NCBI GenBank assembly: GCA_039654915.1 | Contig: CM077599.1 | Coordinates: 4,590,501 to 4,654,500, forward strand | DNA: 64,000 nt | Reading direction: 5' to 3' | Origin: Aquilaria yunnanensis | Lineage: Eukaryota > Streptophyta > Magnoliopsida > Malvales > Thymelaeaceae | In this document: positions 23,521 to 36,237 of the stretch, piece by piece | How the letters are laid out: each line of letters opens with the position of its first letter | How positions within the stretch are numbered: the first letter of the stretch is position 1 | Notes under the pieces: generated by a model | Told to the model about the DNA's origin: nothing | Seen by the model: the letters and a program-made list of their open reading frames with translations, nothing else | Database searches by the model: none | Position numbers and translations under genes: made by a program

Positions 23521-24430
23521 TATAAATTGCCTTTCTATTTTGAAACCCTATGATTTACCCATGTATTTATTATATTGTTAGCCTTTAATTTTTAAAATTA
23601 TAATTTAAATTATATGGAAATTATATTTTATTAATTTATTTTTTTTATATTTTTATAGTTAATTGTTATTTAAAAAATATTTTATCTATACTTGTAGAGA
23701 GGAAAATGCATTGAAAAAGAAGAAAAATTGATAATTTAAAATATTTATTAACTATAAACAAAATATTAAAGAAATTGAAGTTACTATAAAATAATCATTG
23801 TATAGTTTATACTAAGATTTCAAAAACTGATGTTGGATAATACACACACACACGCACACGCGCACACACAAAGTGAGGCCCAAAGAATAGGTTTTAAAAA
23901 AATAAGACATAAAATATAAATTAGATCAAACTACATGACCATATCCTGAGAAGTTTTTAATGTATTCATCATTTTCTTCGGACAAAGATAGCTTGTTTCT
24001 ACACAACAAATTGGAAATACCATGACTTCACGTAAAAGAACACGAAAAAAGCTGTAGTACTATAGCAAGGTACCTTCAAACTAGAACAAACTTCATGAAA
24101 TTATGTAACTATATCCGGATTTTAATCCTTAGATGAGTACAGAATTAAGAGGCCTGATTCCTTGAGGTTGTTTGTGATTTTAGACAAGTGCTAGAAGAGC
24201 TTTGTGACCGTTTGTTATTATCTTTCAAATGGTTATTTGAAAGATGAAGTATTGAAGTTTCTTAACGTACAAATTTACAAAAAGATGACAAAACTGGAAA
24301 TAATTCATTCTTTACTAATGTGACCACAATGGCACCATCTATAACATCAAGATGTGTATTGTGTAGTGCAGTCAACATCAAGAAACAAAAAATACTGTGA
24401 AAGTCAGTCACACAAGTTAGGGTGGTGAAT
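23521..24430. other. AT-rich intergenic DNA, no gene seen
   Basis: It includes a short (CA)n/(CG) microsatellite at about 23844-23871. Nothing else was recognised. Confidence 0.5.
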
Positions 24431-24445
24431 AACCACTACTAAAAA

Positions 24446-24866
24446 ACACATTTTTTCCAACGGCTTCGCGTTGGAAATTTTAAAAATTCCAACGCGAAGC
24501 CATTGGAATTAAGACGTTGGAAAACCCACCGTTGGAAGTCAATTTTCCAACGGTCAAAATGAGGGTCGTTGGAATTTCCAACTATCAGCCGTTGGAATCT
24601 GAGCAGTTAGAAATTTTCCAACGGCTCTTTTTTTATTTTCCATTTTCCAACGGCCAAGGCAGTTGGAACCAACGGCCCTCATTTTGACCATTGGAAAACC
24701 CACCGTTGGAATTCAATTTTCCAATGGTCAAAATGAGGGCCGTTGGAATTTCCAACTGTCAGCCGTTGGAATCTGAGCAGTTGGAAATTTTCCAATGGCT
24801 TTTTTTTTTCCATTTTCCAACGACCAAGGCAGTTGGAAATTTCCAACTGCCAAGGCCATTGGAAAG
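24446..24866. repeat. Left subterminal repeats of the 9.3 kb CACTA element
   Basis: TTCCAACGGC and its inverse, with variants such as TTCCAATGGC and TTCCAACTGC, occur at high density. In En/Spm, the TNPA protein binds subterminal repeats to pair the ends. A block of about 150 bp is duplicated: 24523-24640 and 24692-24802 share AAAACCCACCGTTGGAA, GGTCAAAATGAGGG and ATCTGAGCAGTT. Confidence 0.92.
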
Positions 24867-25223
24867 TAGGTTTTTTATATTTTGTATATTCTCGTTCCAT
24901 TTCGAATACGTGTCATTAAACGTGAAACGGCTTAGGCGGTTCAAAATGATTGTATCGTATGTAATCACATTCTGAACCGGTGCACGTGCATAAATGCAGT
25001 TGTAAATCTCAATAAAAACATACACAATTGAAAGTACAGAATCATATCATAAATATAGTTATAACATACACATAAAAGCATACACAATTGAAATTACAAT
25101 ATCATGACACAAATATAGTTACAATCCACATAAAAACATATATAATTGAAATTACATACTTCCATTACTCCTAAAAAGTGTTTGTTTGTTGATAAACACA
25201 GAAAGTAAAGTGATATACTTGAT

Positions 25224-26876
25224 CTAGTCATCATCGGATCCCGAGGCATCAATATCATTCTCTAGGTGCGCGGGCGGAGGAATTCCAAGTCGTTCACATA
25301 TGTACTCCATCTCCGCTCGTTGTCTCCTCTTCAGTCGCTCCAACTTCTGCTCATAATATGATGCTTGTTGTACTGTATGCTCCGCAACCACTCGCTCAAC
25401 TTGTTCAGTGAACTCCGGCGTCTGAGTGACATCAACATGTGCTGCAGGAATATTCCCTGGTCGTCGTCGTCCAAGCACAGCATGTTGTTCTGATCCAAGC
25501 CCAAATACACGCCCTTTCTTCCTTCCACCTGCAGCTGCACTCATTATCGCTGCCTTATCAATGTCATGTGCGACGCCTTCCTCTTCCATTTGCTGTGTTT
25601 GTTCCTCGATCTTAGCAGTTACCTTCACCTTCATAAGGGTACAACTTTATTTATTAGTAAGTCGATATTTATTCGTATGTAAAAAGGTAATTTAATATAA
25701 CATGATTATTACCGCCACTTCTTCAGTACGCCTGTTGACGTATTCCCCGCTCTTTTTCTTATGAGTTCGCTGCATAACCTTGAACAAGCCAGGGTCCCTC
25801 TTCTCCGGATCTTTTTCACGCTACATTGGTTGTTAGTATGAATAAAGTTATTACACCATAAATAAGTTGAATTATGTGTAAAAGAGGTTCATAACGTTTA
25901 CCATTCGCTCTCGGTGTTCTATAATTGAAACAAATCCTCCTGCATAAGTAGCACTGCATCCACCAGTAGAGTTAGATGACTGCGATGATGATGCTCGTAT
26001 TGTCTTACCCCGCGACGATTTCTCCTGAAACTCCGGTGTAGCCCACCATTCCTCCATGGCTGCATACTATGCGTCGGTCATAAATGATGCCCGTGCTCGC
26101 CGTTTCTCAGGATTTCTTTCCTGGCGAATGTCACCCAGTGTCCCTCTGTAATGATTAGCCGCCATCATATGCCAAACGCGATAGACCTCATTATGGTGGG
26201 CTAGATCCCACTCACATAAACCCTAGACATAAAATAAAATATAAGGGGGTCTAATAGTTATCTACATGATTTGTATAGCTGAAAATTCAATGTGTAATTT
26301 AAGTGCAAACCTCAAATACGTGCCACCGCGCCTGAATATCTGCTGGGCTTGCGCTCGTCCAATCATGATGTCCCTTGAAGTGTGTGGTGAAGCATCTAGT
26401 CACCATCCGTATTGCTCTTGATGGAAGGAAGCTATATGGAATGCATGTTCGAATACAATAAAATTTGTTTTCATTAGAAGATAATGAACTGCATGTAACA
26501 TAAACTATTCTTCTTTGAAATGATACATTACTTACGTGTTATCGTGAGGTGTAATCCATAAGCGACCTTGATGCGGGGTTTCGGATACCGCTGACTGGCC
26601 AATGGAATTTCCTTCATCGGATGAAGGTATACGTGCGGGAGTCGAACGACTAGCACTACGACCGAGTGGAGGAATGCCAATATCATCCGTATAAGGGGTG
26701 GGATTTGGAAGAACATCTTCTTCTATTATAGGCCGCGACCTTGAATGTCGGGAATGCGATTGACCTGCCCTTTCATGTCTTGCAAGTTGCTCTGCTATCG
26801 CTTCTTTGAACTGCTGAAATAGGCCTTTCCCTGGGCGACATGTATACGTCGCATCTCCTTTAGGTGGCATCTGCAA
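25224..26876 (-). pseudogene. TNPA-like En/Spm transposase gene (plant transposase Ptta family), one nonsense codon
   Basis: Five predicted exons on the minus strand: 26876-26536, 26431-26311, 26222-25902, 25820-25713 and 25628-25224. All join in phase, giving 432 codons including the terminal stop. The product resembles the plant Ptta/En/Spm transposase family: SFLPSRAIRMVTRCFTTHF, a WHMMAANHYRG segment, EEWWATPEFQEKSSRG, RTHKKKSGEYVNRR, a GRVFGLGSE segment, and a coiled-coil-like C-terminal tail ending in acidic SGSDDD. These proteins bind the subterminal repeats and cooperate with TNP2. An internal TAG at 26069-26067 (codon 206) interrupts TDA*YAAMEEWW; CAG is the likely ancestor. The gene follows TNP2 after 165 bp in the same orientation. 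Confidence 0.82.
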
Positions 26877-27041
26877 TTTGATTAAAAACCTTACAACATT
26901 TTACAAATATTAATTATGGCCAATAGTATTGCTCTCGCAAATGCACCCATCACAGTCAATTTAGACGTACTCATAATTATGATTACAAGTTATTCCACGT
27001 TCACATTACATTTTATAAGTAATCGCCCATTAACATGAAAG

Positions 27042-30000
27042 TCAATGGACGTCATCGTCCACAGATTGTGCCTCTGAATCACTATTCTCAGTATCCCCAG
27101 ATTCAAATTCATCTTCTTCATCATTTGCTTCAACGGCGTCCTCTTCGTCAGATTTATCCTCATGTTCTAACGTTCCTTCCCTGTTCGGCATGTCATCATC
27201 TACAGCTTCCCCCACTCCTGTTTCAGTTAAATTCTCGATTGGGTCATCCATAATTATGGGTGGATTGTTCAGGCCACCTTGAAAATCTTCCTGAAATGCA
27301 TCATCGATGTCATTAACATTATAATGAACGATGCGTCGAGGTTTTATTTTCAAAATGGCTAACCACCCTATTTTTTCACGTGACTTTGTTGGGTAATGGG
27401 TGTAGTAAACTTGATCAGCTTGGGAGGCAAGAATGAACGGGTCAAACTTCTCATATCGGCGACCATCACGAACCTCAAGTAAACCATATTGTTTATGAAC
27501 CCGAGTGCCACGATCTGGAGTAAGGTCAAACCATGCACACCTAAACAATACAACATGTTTCTGTGGCCATCTAGGATGTCCGAGTTGAATGATTTCTTCT
27601 AACACCCTATAAAAATCACATTCAACCTCACTTGATCCTGAAGTCCTTATGCAAACGCCACTGTTAAATGTTGCTTTGTCGCGACCCCAGTCACTAATGT
27701 GGAACTTGTACCCATTTATGAAATAAACAGGCCAAGTTTCAACACGACATGATGGCCCGCACGCAACATCCCACAAGAAGCGGTCCGTGATATTGTTGCG
27801 CACATCATTCACCTAGTTACATATCAGCAAGTTTATGAATATTTCTTTCCCTTGTTTCAGCAAAATATGACATTAGATGAAAGTGTAGGTAACTTACATA
27901 GTTTCTAAGCCATGTAGCAAAGTTATTCTCAATGTAGACATCCAGGTCTGACATTGCTATATTTGGTGCATGCATACACACTTCCTCAACAAACAAACTA
28001 GAAGATATACATAAAGGTCGTTTAGTGTGAACCTAGATTATGCAAGTGTATAAAGGAAGAAAAGTAGTATTATTATAGTAGAATATATAAAGCAAATATG
28101 TGTTATGTCACTTACTCGAGGTACGGCTTCACCTCATTACAATTCAGTAAGACATATGCAGTAGCAACCCTCAATTCATTGTCATCAAGATATCGATATC
28201 TCGAGACACCATATGGACGACTCGGGTATCTAAAGATAGACCACACCGATTCATCATATTGTCTTTGTTCGCCATCATCATTACGAAGTACTCTAGTAGC
28301 CATATGTGGAATATGAGATTCAAAGTAGTGAGAGCAAAATGTTGAGGTCTCCTCAATTAGATACGCTTCACAAATTGAACCCTCTACATGAGCCTTATTT
28401 GATACCTTCATTTTTAGGTCATAGATACAACGCTCAAACTTATACATCCACCTATACTGAACGGGTCCTCCAACCCTGGTTTCATAAGGAAGGTGAACCG
28501 GCAAATGTTCCATCGAATCGAAAAAAGCAGGTGGAAAAATTCTTTCCAACTTGCAGAGTATTACTGGAATATTTGCTTCTAACTCCACCATGTGATTCAC
28601 ATCTAACTCTGGAGAACATAAATCACAGAAGAATTGACTTAACTCAGTCAACGGTTTCCATATATTTTCAGGTATCGCTTGAAGGGCTATTGGGAGGAGC
28701 CTCTGCATTATTACATGACAATCATGACTTTTCATACCAGACATATGACTTACATTACTGTCAACACACCTCCCAAGGTTCGATGCATACCCGTCTGGGA
28801 GTCTAAGTGTTTTAACCCAATGGAGCACATCAGTTCTCTGATGTGAATTTAGTGTAAATGTTGCTTTGGGTTTAAATGCTCGACCGTCGGCTTGAGGAAT
28901 TAAATTTAGCTCTGATCGACTGCACAACATCTCAATGTCTTTACGAGCCTTCATGTTGTCCTTAGTTTTATTCCTCACATCCATCACTGTATTCCATATA
29001 TTGTCAAACACATTCTTCTCTATATGCATCACATCCAAATTATGGCGGATTAAATTATTCTTCCAGTAAGGCAACTCCCAGAAAATACTTCTTTTTGACC
29101 AATTATGCGTTCTACCATAACCTGGTATGGTTAAAACCTCTCCATTCTGAACAACAGATGGCAAATTTGAGATACGTTCAAATATTGTTTCAGGCGGAAG
29201 ACGCTCAGGAGGCAATGATTTTTCAATTTTTCCTTTCTTAAAGGCAACTCTGTTTCTTCTATAAGGGTGATCCAACTCGAGAAATTGTCGATGACAATCA
29301 AAGAATGAAGTTTTCCTCCCGTGCTCAAGCTAGAAGGCTTTACTTTGGTCCATGCAAATAGGACAAGATAATCTCCCATGAGTCATCCAACCTGACAACA
29401 TCCTATAAGCCGGGAAGTCATTGATGGTCCACAAAACTGAAGCACGGAGCTGAAAATTCTGTTTAAGTGATACATCCCATGTTTGGACACCATCTTCCCA
29501 CAACTGGTTCAATTCATGAATAAGAGGTTGTAAATAGACGTCAATGTTCTGACGTGGACTCCGAGGGCCCGGTATCAATGAAGTCAAAAACATATATGGT
29601 TTCTTCATACACATCCAAGGTGGCAAATTATACGGCGTTACGATGACCGGCCAACATGAATATTGTTTACCAGAGTTTCCAAACAGAACGAAACCATCAG
29701 AACATACACCAAGGCGAACATTTCGGGGCTCTGCGGCAAACCACGGGTAAGTGGAATCAAAATGTTTCCATGCTTCCCCATCTGAAGGATGTTTTAAAAC
29801 ATTTGGCTCGGATCGATGCTCACTGTGCCACCTCATGTGCTCTGCAGTTGAAAGTGAAGCATATAGTCGCTAAAGACAAAGAGTTAGTGGTAAATGGTGC
29901 ATGGTCTTTCTTGCTCTATCTTTACCCCGTCCACCTTTTCTCGGCTTAAACCGCGATTCACCACAAAGCTTGCACTGTGTAGCATCTTTATCATTATTCC

Positions 30001-30700
30001 AGAACAACATGCAGTCGTTAACACAAGCATCAATTTTTAGATGCGCAAGACCAAGTTGTGAAACTAATTTCTTCGTGTCATACCAATTCGACGGCATCTT
30101 GCTGTCACTTCGCTGTGTTTCTTTCATCAAGGCCGCAATACCATCATAACACCCTCTTGGTATATGATATTCTGCTTTAAGGTTTAATAAACGAACTGCA
30201 GCAGATAGCTCAAAATGTGTCTCACATCCATCTCAAAGAGGTGTAGTCGCCGAGTACAATAAATCAGAAAACCGTCTAAAACCTTCATTAGGTTGTTCAT
30301 GGACATCAGTAAAATTCTGATGGGAACTTGGTCCAACTGCATCAAAAATCATTCGAGCATATGGGTTTACAGGTGAACTACCCTCAGCATGCTCATACGA
30401 ACCACAATTATCAAACGGCTGATCTAACGGGTCCTCAAACGGCTCCCTATGAGCTGTCCAGTTAGTGTAAGAAGGCATGAATCCGCACTTATATAGATGC
30501 ACTCTAACATCATCACAATCCTTAAACCTCAAATTTTTACATCTCCGACATGGGCAACGAATTTTGTTCCCATCCATATAACCTGGATTACTACAAGCAA
30601 ATGTTATGAACTGCTCAACCCCTGTCTCCCACTCCTCCTTGTACCCAACTCGCCCAGGTAAATAACGACTACTATACATCCAACTACGTTCTTGTTCCAT
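27042..30700 (-). pseudogene. TNP2-like CACTA transposase gene, three nonsense codons
   Basis: Predicted exons on the minus strand are 30700-28116, 27997-27898 and 27812-27042, in phase, 1152 codons. In order: an N-terminal transposase-associated domain with the CPCRRCKN motif, a KLVSQLGL...CKLCGESRFKP zinc-type segment, the TNP2 catalytic domain (GEAWKHFDS, NVRLGVCSDGF), DUF4218 (ELSQFFCDLCSPELD, VHLPYETRVGGPVQYRWMY) and DUF4216 (VVLFRCAWFDL) near the C terminus, followed by an acidic tail. Three stops lie in frame: TGA at codon 156, TAG at codon 277 and TAG at codon 457. The conserved text continues without shift after each, so these are point mutations. TNP2 cuts the element ends; this copy should be inactive. 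Confidence 0.92.
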
Positions 30701-30706
30701 GGAGTC

Positions 30707-31648
30707 CTACCAATGGAAATTATATATTAATAGACCACATATTATAATTAATGCCATGCATTAATATTTCACTCAGTAAGTATTAATATTTTATCTACTA
30801 CTCATCTATAGTTCTAAGAACTATCATCTAGGTACCTCTAACACAGCTATAGTGGTTTACTTCTTTATGGCTCGACCACACTTTTTTTACTTGATTTACT
30901 CTCTTATTCATGAGGGTAAGGCCTGGGAGGGTATGTCCACTTGTTAACCCTCAAATTACTTGCATTTGAAGGACAGGTTGGCGAGGTGACATGCAACAAC
31001 AGCAAGGCAACGACAATTTCATACTTAAGTGTTTAGGGTGTGTGAGTTCAATAAGTGCGGCATTCTAATGCATGTCAACCAAAAAGCCCACATCTTTCAA
31101 ATTTTGCAAACATAGTGTTTCATGTCTCATGCTGATTAGGCACATTAAATCCGAGAGCAAATTCAACACCAAATATTAATAACTCCAAAATATACAAAGC
31201 ATAAGAAGACATTCCATCCATAGTATAGATAATTATTATTATAATTATTACTACTCTTGTTGGGTTTATTATAATAATAATAATAATAATAATAATAATT
31301 ATTATTATTATTATTATTCGTAGTCATATTATTATTGTCTTTGTTGTCATCGAACAATACATCATTATTTAAATAATTATTATTATAGTAATCTAAGTTT
31401 CATAATACTTATTTTAATTAATAGTATTATGATTATTGTTACTATTATTATTACTACTACCACTCTTAGTATAATAGTAATTATTGTAAGTATAATAATA
31501 ATTATTATTATTATTATTAATATTATTATTATTTGCATACTTCTCTTCGAATAATAATAATTATTGAAATTATTATTAGTATATTTATTAGTATTATTAT
31601 TATTACTTTTATTATTAAAGTTCTACTATAATAATAATTATTTTAATT

Positions 31649-31720
<72 letters not shown>

Positions 31721-31748
31721 CTACTCTTATGTAATAAAAATTATTTTA

Positions 31749-31810
<62 letters not shown>

Positions 31811-31919
31811 CATTATATAACTTCTCTTAGTATAATAATCACTAATTTACTTATTAGTATTATTATTATTACTGAAATTATTATTAAGTACTACTCTGAG
31901 TATACTTCAACTGACTTAA

Positions 31920-31987
<68 letters not shown>

Positions 31988-32089
31988 TTTAATTAATATC
32001 ATTATTATGATTATTTTAGCTCGTAACTTTGTACAATAATTACTATTTTAATTATTATTTTTACATAGTATTATTAATATTACCATTAC

Positions 32090-32152
<63 letters not shown>

Positions 32153-32766
32153 TATTATTATTATTGTACTACTACTCTTAGTATAATTATTATTATTTTT
32201 ATTACTGTTATTACTATTAGTATTATTCATAATACTATTATTATTATTATTATTTTTAATTAAAATTCTTATTATTGACACATATTTTATTAAAGGTAAA
32301 TTTTAATCAAACAAATTTAATTAAGTATAACTACTTTGAACGTTTCTACTAATTCCAAAACTAAAAACCTTATAAACATATTCCCAGCTAAATATTATTA
32401 ATTAAACTAAAACTGTAAAATTAACCCTAAAAACCCAAAAATAATAAAAAAAATTAACAAAATGGGTAAAAATTAAAAATTCTAATGGGTGTCCTAGCAA
32501 ATCTTCACATCAAACCATGAACCACTTAAAATCACATAAGAAATATTTAAAGCATTTTTCGGATAAATAATTTAAAAAATTATAAAAATACGTAATAAAC
32601 GCAAAATACCTCAAAATCCTTCCTTCAAATGCGTTCTTTCTTCCTTCCAATCTGCTAGAACAAGTAAAAAATTACACCCATTAGAGTTATTCAACAAAAA
32701 ACCATGAAAATTGAAACAAAAAAAATTTAACCCGAAACGAACAAAACGAAAAATGTTCACACTTAC
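30707..32766 (-). other. Predicted 5'UTR intron of TNP2, about 2 kb, filled by microsatellite
   Basis: A donor GTAG|GTAAGT at 32767/32766 and an acceptor TTGGTAG at 30707 define a plausible intron between a leader exon and the TNP2 start codon. Its centre (about 31230-32270) is a broken (ATT)n array. Open frames here encoding Asn or Tyr/Ile runs are artefacts of the repeat. Confidence 0.55.
31230..32270. repeat. Interrupted (ATT/AAT)n microsatellite, about 1 kb
   Basis: Long TTA/ATT tracts such as 31651-31718, 31756-31810, 31921-31985 and 32092-32165 alternate with short unique spacers like CTACTCTTAGTATAATA, which themselves recur. This suggests expansion of a repeat block plus its spacer. 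Confidence 0.95.
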
Positions 32767-32952
32767 CTACAGATCTACGAGTTAGACCACCAGATCCAAG
32801 AAATCAGCCTCTGAGCGACGTTAATCCAGCCTTGGGAGACTTGAGAAAGGTGATGTGTGTGCGTGTGGAGAGAGAGAGAGCGAAGGAAGAGAGCACAGAG
32901 AGCGAAAACGGAAGCTGAGGATGAAGATGAAGCTGCGAGCTGGGGGGGACAT
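32767..32952 (-). other. Predicted GC-rich, CT-rich leader of the CACTA transcript
   Basis: Read on the minus strand it is a pyrimidine-rich sequence with CTCTCTC runs, ending at a good splice donor. It lies just inside the right subterminal repeats, where the En/Spm promoter and untranslated first exon are expected. Similar CT-rich leaders occupy the equivalent place in the elements at 40767 and 46080. Confidence 0.5.
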
Positions 32953-32959
32953 TTAATTG

Positions 32960-33700
32960 CCATTTCTCCAACGGCCTTGGCCGTTGGAAAATAATAACTT
33001 AAACGGTGCGTTTTGAACTTAAGTTTTCCAACGGCTTAGGCCATTGGAAATAATTTCCAGACCTTTACAAATTTTCACGTTAAACGGTGCATTTTCAATT
33101 TCCATTTTCCAACGACTTAAGCCGTTGGAAATAATTAAAATTCTCACAATTTTCAAATTTAATGAAAACTTCATCAAAAAAACTTTAAAATCAAAATTTC
33201 CCAAAATTTTTCAAACTTACTGGTGCTTCATCTTCCAATGGCTTAGGCCGTTGGAAATAATTCATTTTCAAAATTTTCAAACTTGGCTAAACCGCAGCAT
33301 TCTTACCTTCATTTTTCAACGGCTTAGGCCGTTGGAAACAACTTTTAAATCAAAATTTCAAAAATGTTCAAACTTACTAAAAGGCATGATTTCTGTTACC
33401 TCATTTTCCAACGGCCTAGGCCGTTGGAAATATTTCAAGTTTTCAAAATTTTCAAACTTAGTCAAAACACTGATTTCTCTAACTTAATTTTCCAACGGCT
33501 TAGGCTGTTGGAAACAACTTTAAATTGATTATACTTAATTCCAATGGCCTCAGCCATTGGAAATACATCTTATTTTCAATTTCTTAATTTTTCCAACGGT
33601 CAAGCCGTTGGAAATTTTTTTCCTCTTTGTCCAACGGCTTAAGCAGTTGGATATTCTCCAACGGTCAGACCGTTGGAAGTTAGGCTGTTGGAAAAGTTTG
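32960..33700. repeat. Right subterminal repeats of the 9.3 kb CACTA element
   Basis: At least ten units of the form TTTCCAACGGCnTAnGCCGTTGGAAA occur, spaced by about 30-110 bp of AT-rich DNA. Many units are near-perfect palindromes, for example around 33312 and 33407. They match the left-end repeats and the ends of the element at 46080-50324. Confidence 0.93.
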
Positions 33701-33717
33701 TTTTTTTAGTAGTGAAC

Positions 33718-34435
33718 ATAATTGGTTTTGAATCTTTAATTTCCATTGTATGTTGGTTATCAACCACCATTTTATTGCATATTTCCATATTAGTCCAAAT
33801 CTTTATAACTTGTCATAAATTGGTCCATTCTTCTAAACAAGACTGATTTGACATAAAAACCTGATTTACATAAAAGAGAAGCTGATAATTTAAACCGATT
33901 ATTAACTGTTAAAAAATTATGACACAAATTGAATTCATGTTAAGACAGTTACCAAATAGTTTAAGTGAGAATTAAAAAAAAATTGATATTAGACAGTTAC
34001 ATGAGAGTTAATAAATTCAAACTATTTAGTAACTATCTTCTAATAAATTCAAATTATGTTATAATTGTTTTAAATTCAATGGATCATTTAAATTATTAGT
34101 TTCTTTATATCCATAAATTGGATTTTCATGCTAATTCAAATTTACACGGTAAGGGGCTGATGTGCAACACATTATAAACGTTTGGAATCAATATGCAATA
34201 ATCTAGACATTGAGGACCAATTTATAATGAAAACCAAAACTTTGAGGCCAATGGTGTTTTATCCCACTAGTGATGATAAAGGGAATGGTTGAAACATAAA
34301 TGTGACTAGTTGTTTGAGGCTTCGAGAATTAAAAGACTGTTATCTGCGGGCATGAGTATGACTTGGTGGTTTGAAGGCATCCGATTCATTGGGTGGAATA
34401 GCCACACTAATGATGGCAGATCAAACACAATGTTA
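33718..34435. other. Intergenic, no feature seen
   Basis: AT-rich sequence without a recognisable gene or repeat. Confidence 0.5.
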
Positions 34436-34444
34436 ATAATAATA

Positions 34445-36228
34445 GGCCAAAATGCATCATTTATCCCTCAACTTTGGTGACTCAAATGGGTTAGTCATTA
34501 AAGTTTGATTCAGTATGACTTAATTCTTTTAAAATTTCAAAATTATGTGGGTTTGTCTCTCAACTACCGAGGAAAATTACAAATCCAACTCTAACTTCCC
34601 TTATTTCAACAAAAACACCTTATTTGCTCCCAGCTCATACATTCAAAATTTTAGTAAATTGCTAACCACATATTTAATTAAATAAAATATTTACATAATT
34701 AAAATAAGTTTAAAAAAAATATATGATAATTTAATGCAATTTTTAAAATATCGAATGATTTATTTTTTTATTTTTTTTAGGAATATAATTTTGATCGATC
34801 ATTTTGAAAGCAAAAAATTTAATCTGTTTACTCAATATATTTTACTTAGATCTTTTTATTTTTTGTGCAGAATGATTGTTTCTTCATATCATCTTCCCAA
34901 AAGTCCAATACCCATAAACAAACAGCCCTTTTCTAACACATAAATTGTTTACTTCAAATTAAAAATAAAAAATATTTTTCTATACTAGCACTTTGAAAAT
35001 CTAAGCAGATTAATAAGTTCATGATTAATTTTTTTATCAAATTAAATTTGATTTTTTTCAAAAAGTAGTAGTTTAAAGCTTTTATTACGAAATGAAGGTA
35101 TTTTTTTTTATTTTACATAGTTTCCACATCATAAATTTTCATTCAAAGTATAAACATAAAGTCTTCTTCATAGGGCTGAAGGCCTGGATGTCAAATCACT
35201 TGCACATGTCAAGCAATATCATTCAACAATTTGCAAGAACTTGGTAATTCTCTACGAAATTTCAACCAATGACCCATCCATGATGGATTTAGCTTGAACC
35301 TACTCCCTCTTTGTCCATCAATAAGGGACAAGGGAGACCAGCAATGATATGGCTAATGGCAACAAAATGGTTTAAGACCTATTGCACTAAAAAGTAGACC
35401 ATCATGTGAGACTCAAATGATATTAACTCAGCTACAGATAGCAATTAAGCCAAAAATGCAAGGGGATTAGGCTTTTAATTATATAGTGATAAGTTAACTA
35501 CATTTCACAAGAAAAAACAATTATACTTATAAATCTCTAGCTAGATGATAATTTTATCTAAATAATTTGAACACCAAATTACATTTATTTAAAAGGAGTA
35601 TATACATTTATTATCAAGTTATTTTGTTGATTTAGTTGCGTTTATAATCAAGTCATTTTGTTGACCTTTTTACCAAAAATATTTCTTGAACTATTAGGTC
35701 TTGGTAAAATAACTCCCTTAGGAGAAAAGAAAAGTGAAATCTTAAACCTCTAGCAATGGGGGATATTTTATTTTATTTTATTGAAAAAAAAAGTGAGAAA
35801 ATATGTATAAAAAATAAATGACCTAAGTAAAAGTGGAGTAAATAAAATAGAGACTTTTTGCTTTATAAATAGATTATTTAAAAAATAAATTGAACAAAAT
35901 TTATGATAATACATAAAATTTTAAAATTATTGTATATAATTTCCTTAATTTATCTTTCAAAATTATATAATTTAATTATTTAATTATGCAGTTAGCCATT
36001 TAGTGAAATCTATTAATTCACAAGTTACGTGTGAATGAAAATTTTAAATTGACACGGTGCTTTTATTGAAAGACTGGAGGTTTATGACTAAGGTTGTATT
36101 TCCCTTTATAGCCGGGGAACTAACTTGCATAATTTCAAAAAATTGAACGACTAACTCGCACTGAGTTAAATTTGAAGGACCAACTCATGTAAGTTGTCAG
36201 AGTTGAAAGACCAATTGTGCATTAGGCC
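34445..36228. mobile_element. Mutator-like nonautonomous element
   Basis: The left end starts GGCCAAAATGCATCA and the reverse complement of the right end starts GGCCTAATGCACAAT. Related words follow (TCAACT, GGGTTAGTC/GAGTTGGTC, AAAATTATG/GAAATTATG). The flanking 9-mers ATAATAATA and ATTATAGTA match at 7 of 9 positions. Length is 1784 bp. There is no transposase; the centre is AT-rich and unrecognised. Confidence 0.62.
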
Positions 36229-36237
36229 ATTATAGTA

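Larger units (their letters stand above)
24434..33714 (-). mobile_element. CACTA (En/Spm) transposon, 9281 bp, with both transposase genes
   Basis: Both ends carry the 13-bp terminal inverted repeat CACTACTAAAAAA. The 3-bp duplication AAC flanks it at 24431-24433 and 33715-33717. Subterminal regions (24446-24866 and 32960-33700) hold many TTCCAACGGC/GCCGTTGGAA repeats. Inside, on the minus strand, lie a leader exon near 32950-32767, a TNP2-like transposase gene (30700-27042) and a TNPA-like gene (26876-25224). This is the full layout of an autonomous En/Spm element, but nonsense codons in both genes mean this copy probably cannot make its own proteins. It could still move if an intact relative supplied them. 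Confidence 0.95.

Noticed and set aside
24679..25025. Open frames on both strands reading FPTA/NGLGRWK-type repeats (also 33019-33487 and 49958-50246)
   Set aside because: They are translations of the TTCCAACGGC subterminal repeats, not genes.
28306..28806. 166-codon + strand frame within the CACTA element
   Set aside because: It is antisense to the DUF4218 region of the TNP2 gene, which is clearly conserved on the minus strand.
32048..32281. Poly-Asn and poly-Ile open frames here and at 31163-31357 and 42131-42346
   Set aside because: Produced by ATT/AAT microsatellites.
32960..33700. Regularly spaced short palindromic repeats resembling a CRISPR array
   Set aside because: Units vary, spacers differ in length and are AT-rich, and the repeats lie at the end of a CACTA element in a plant genome. 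They are transposase binding repeats.
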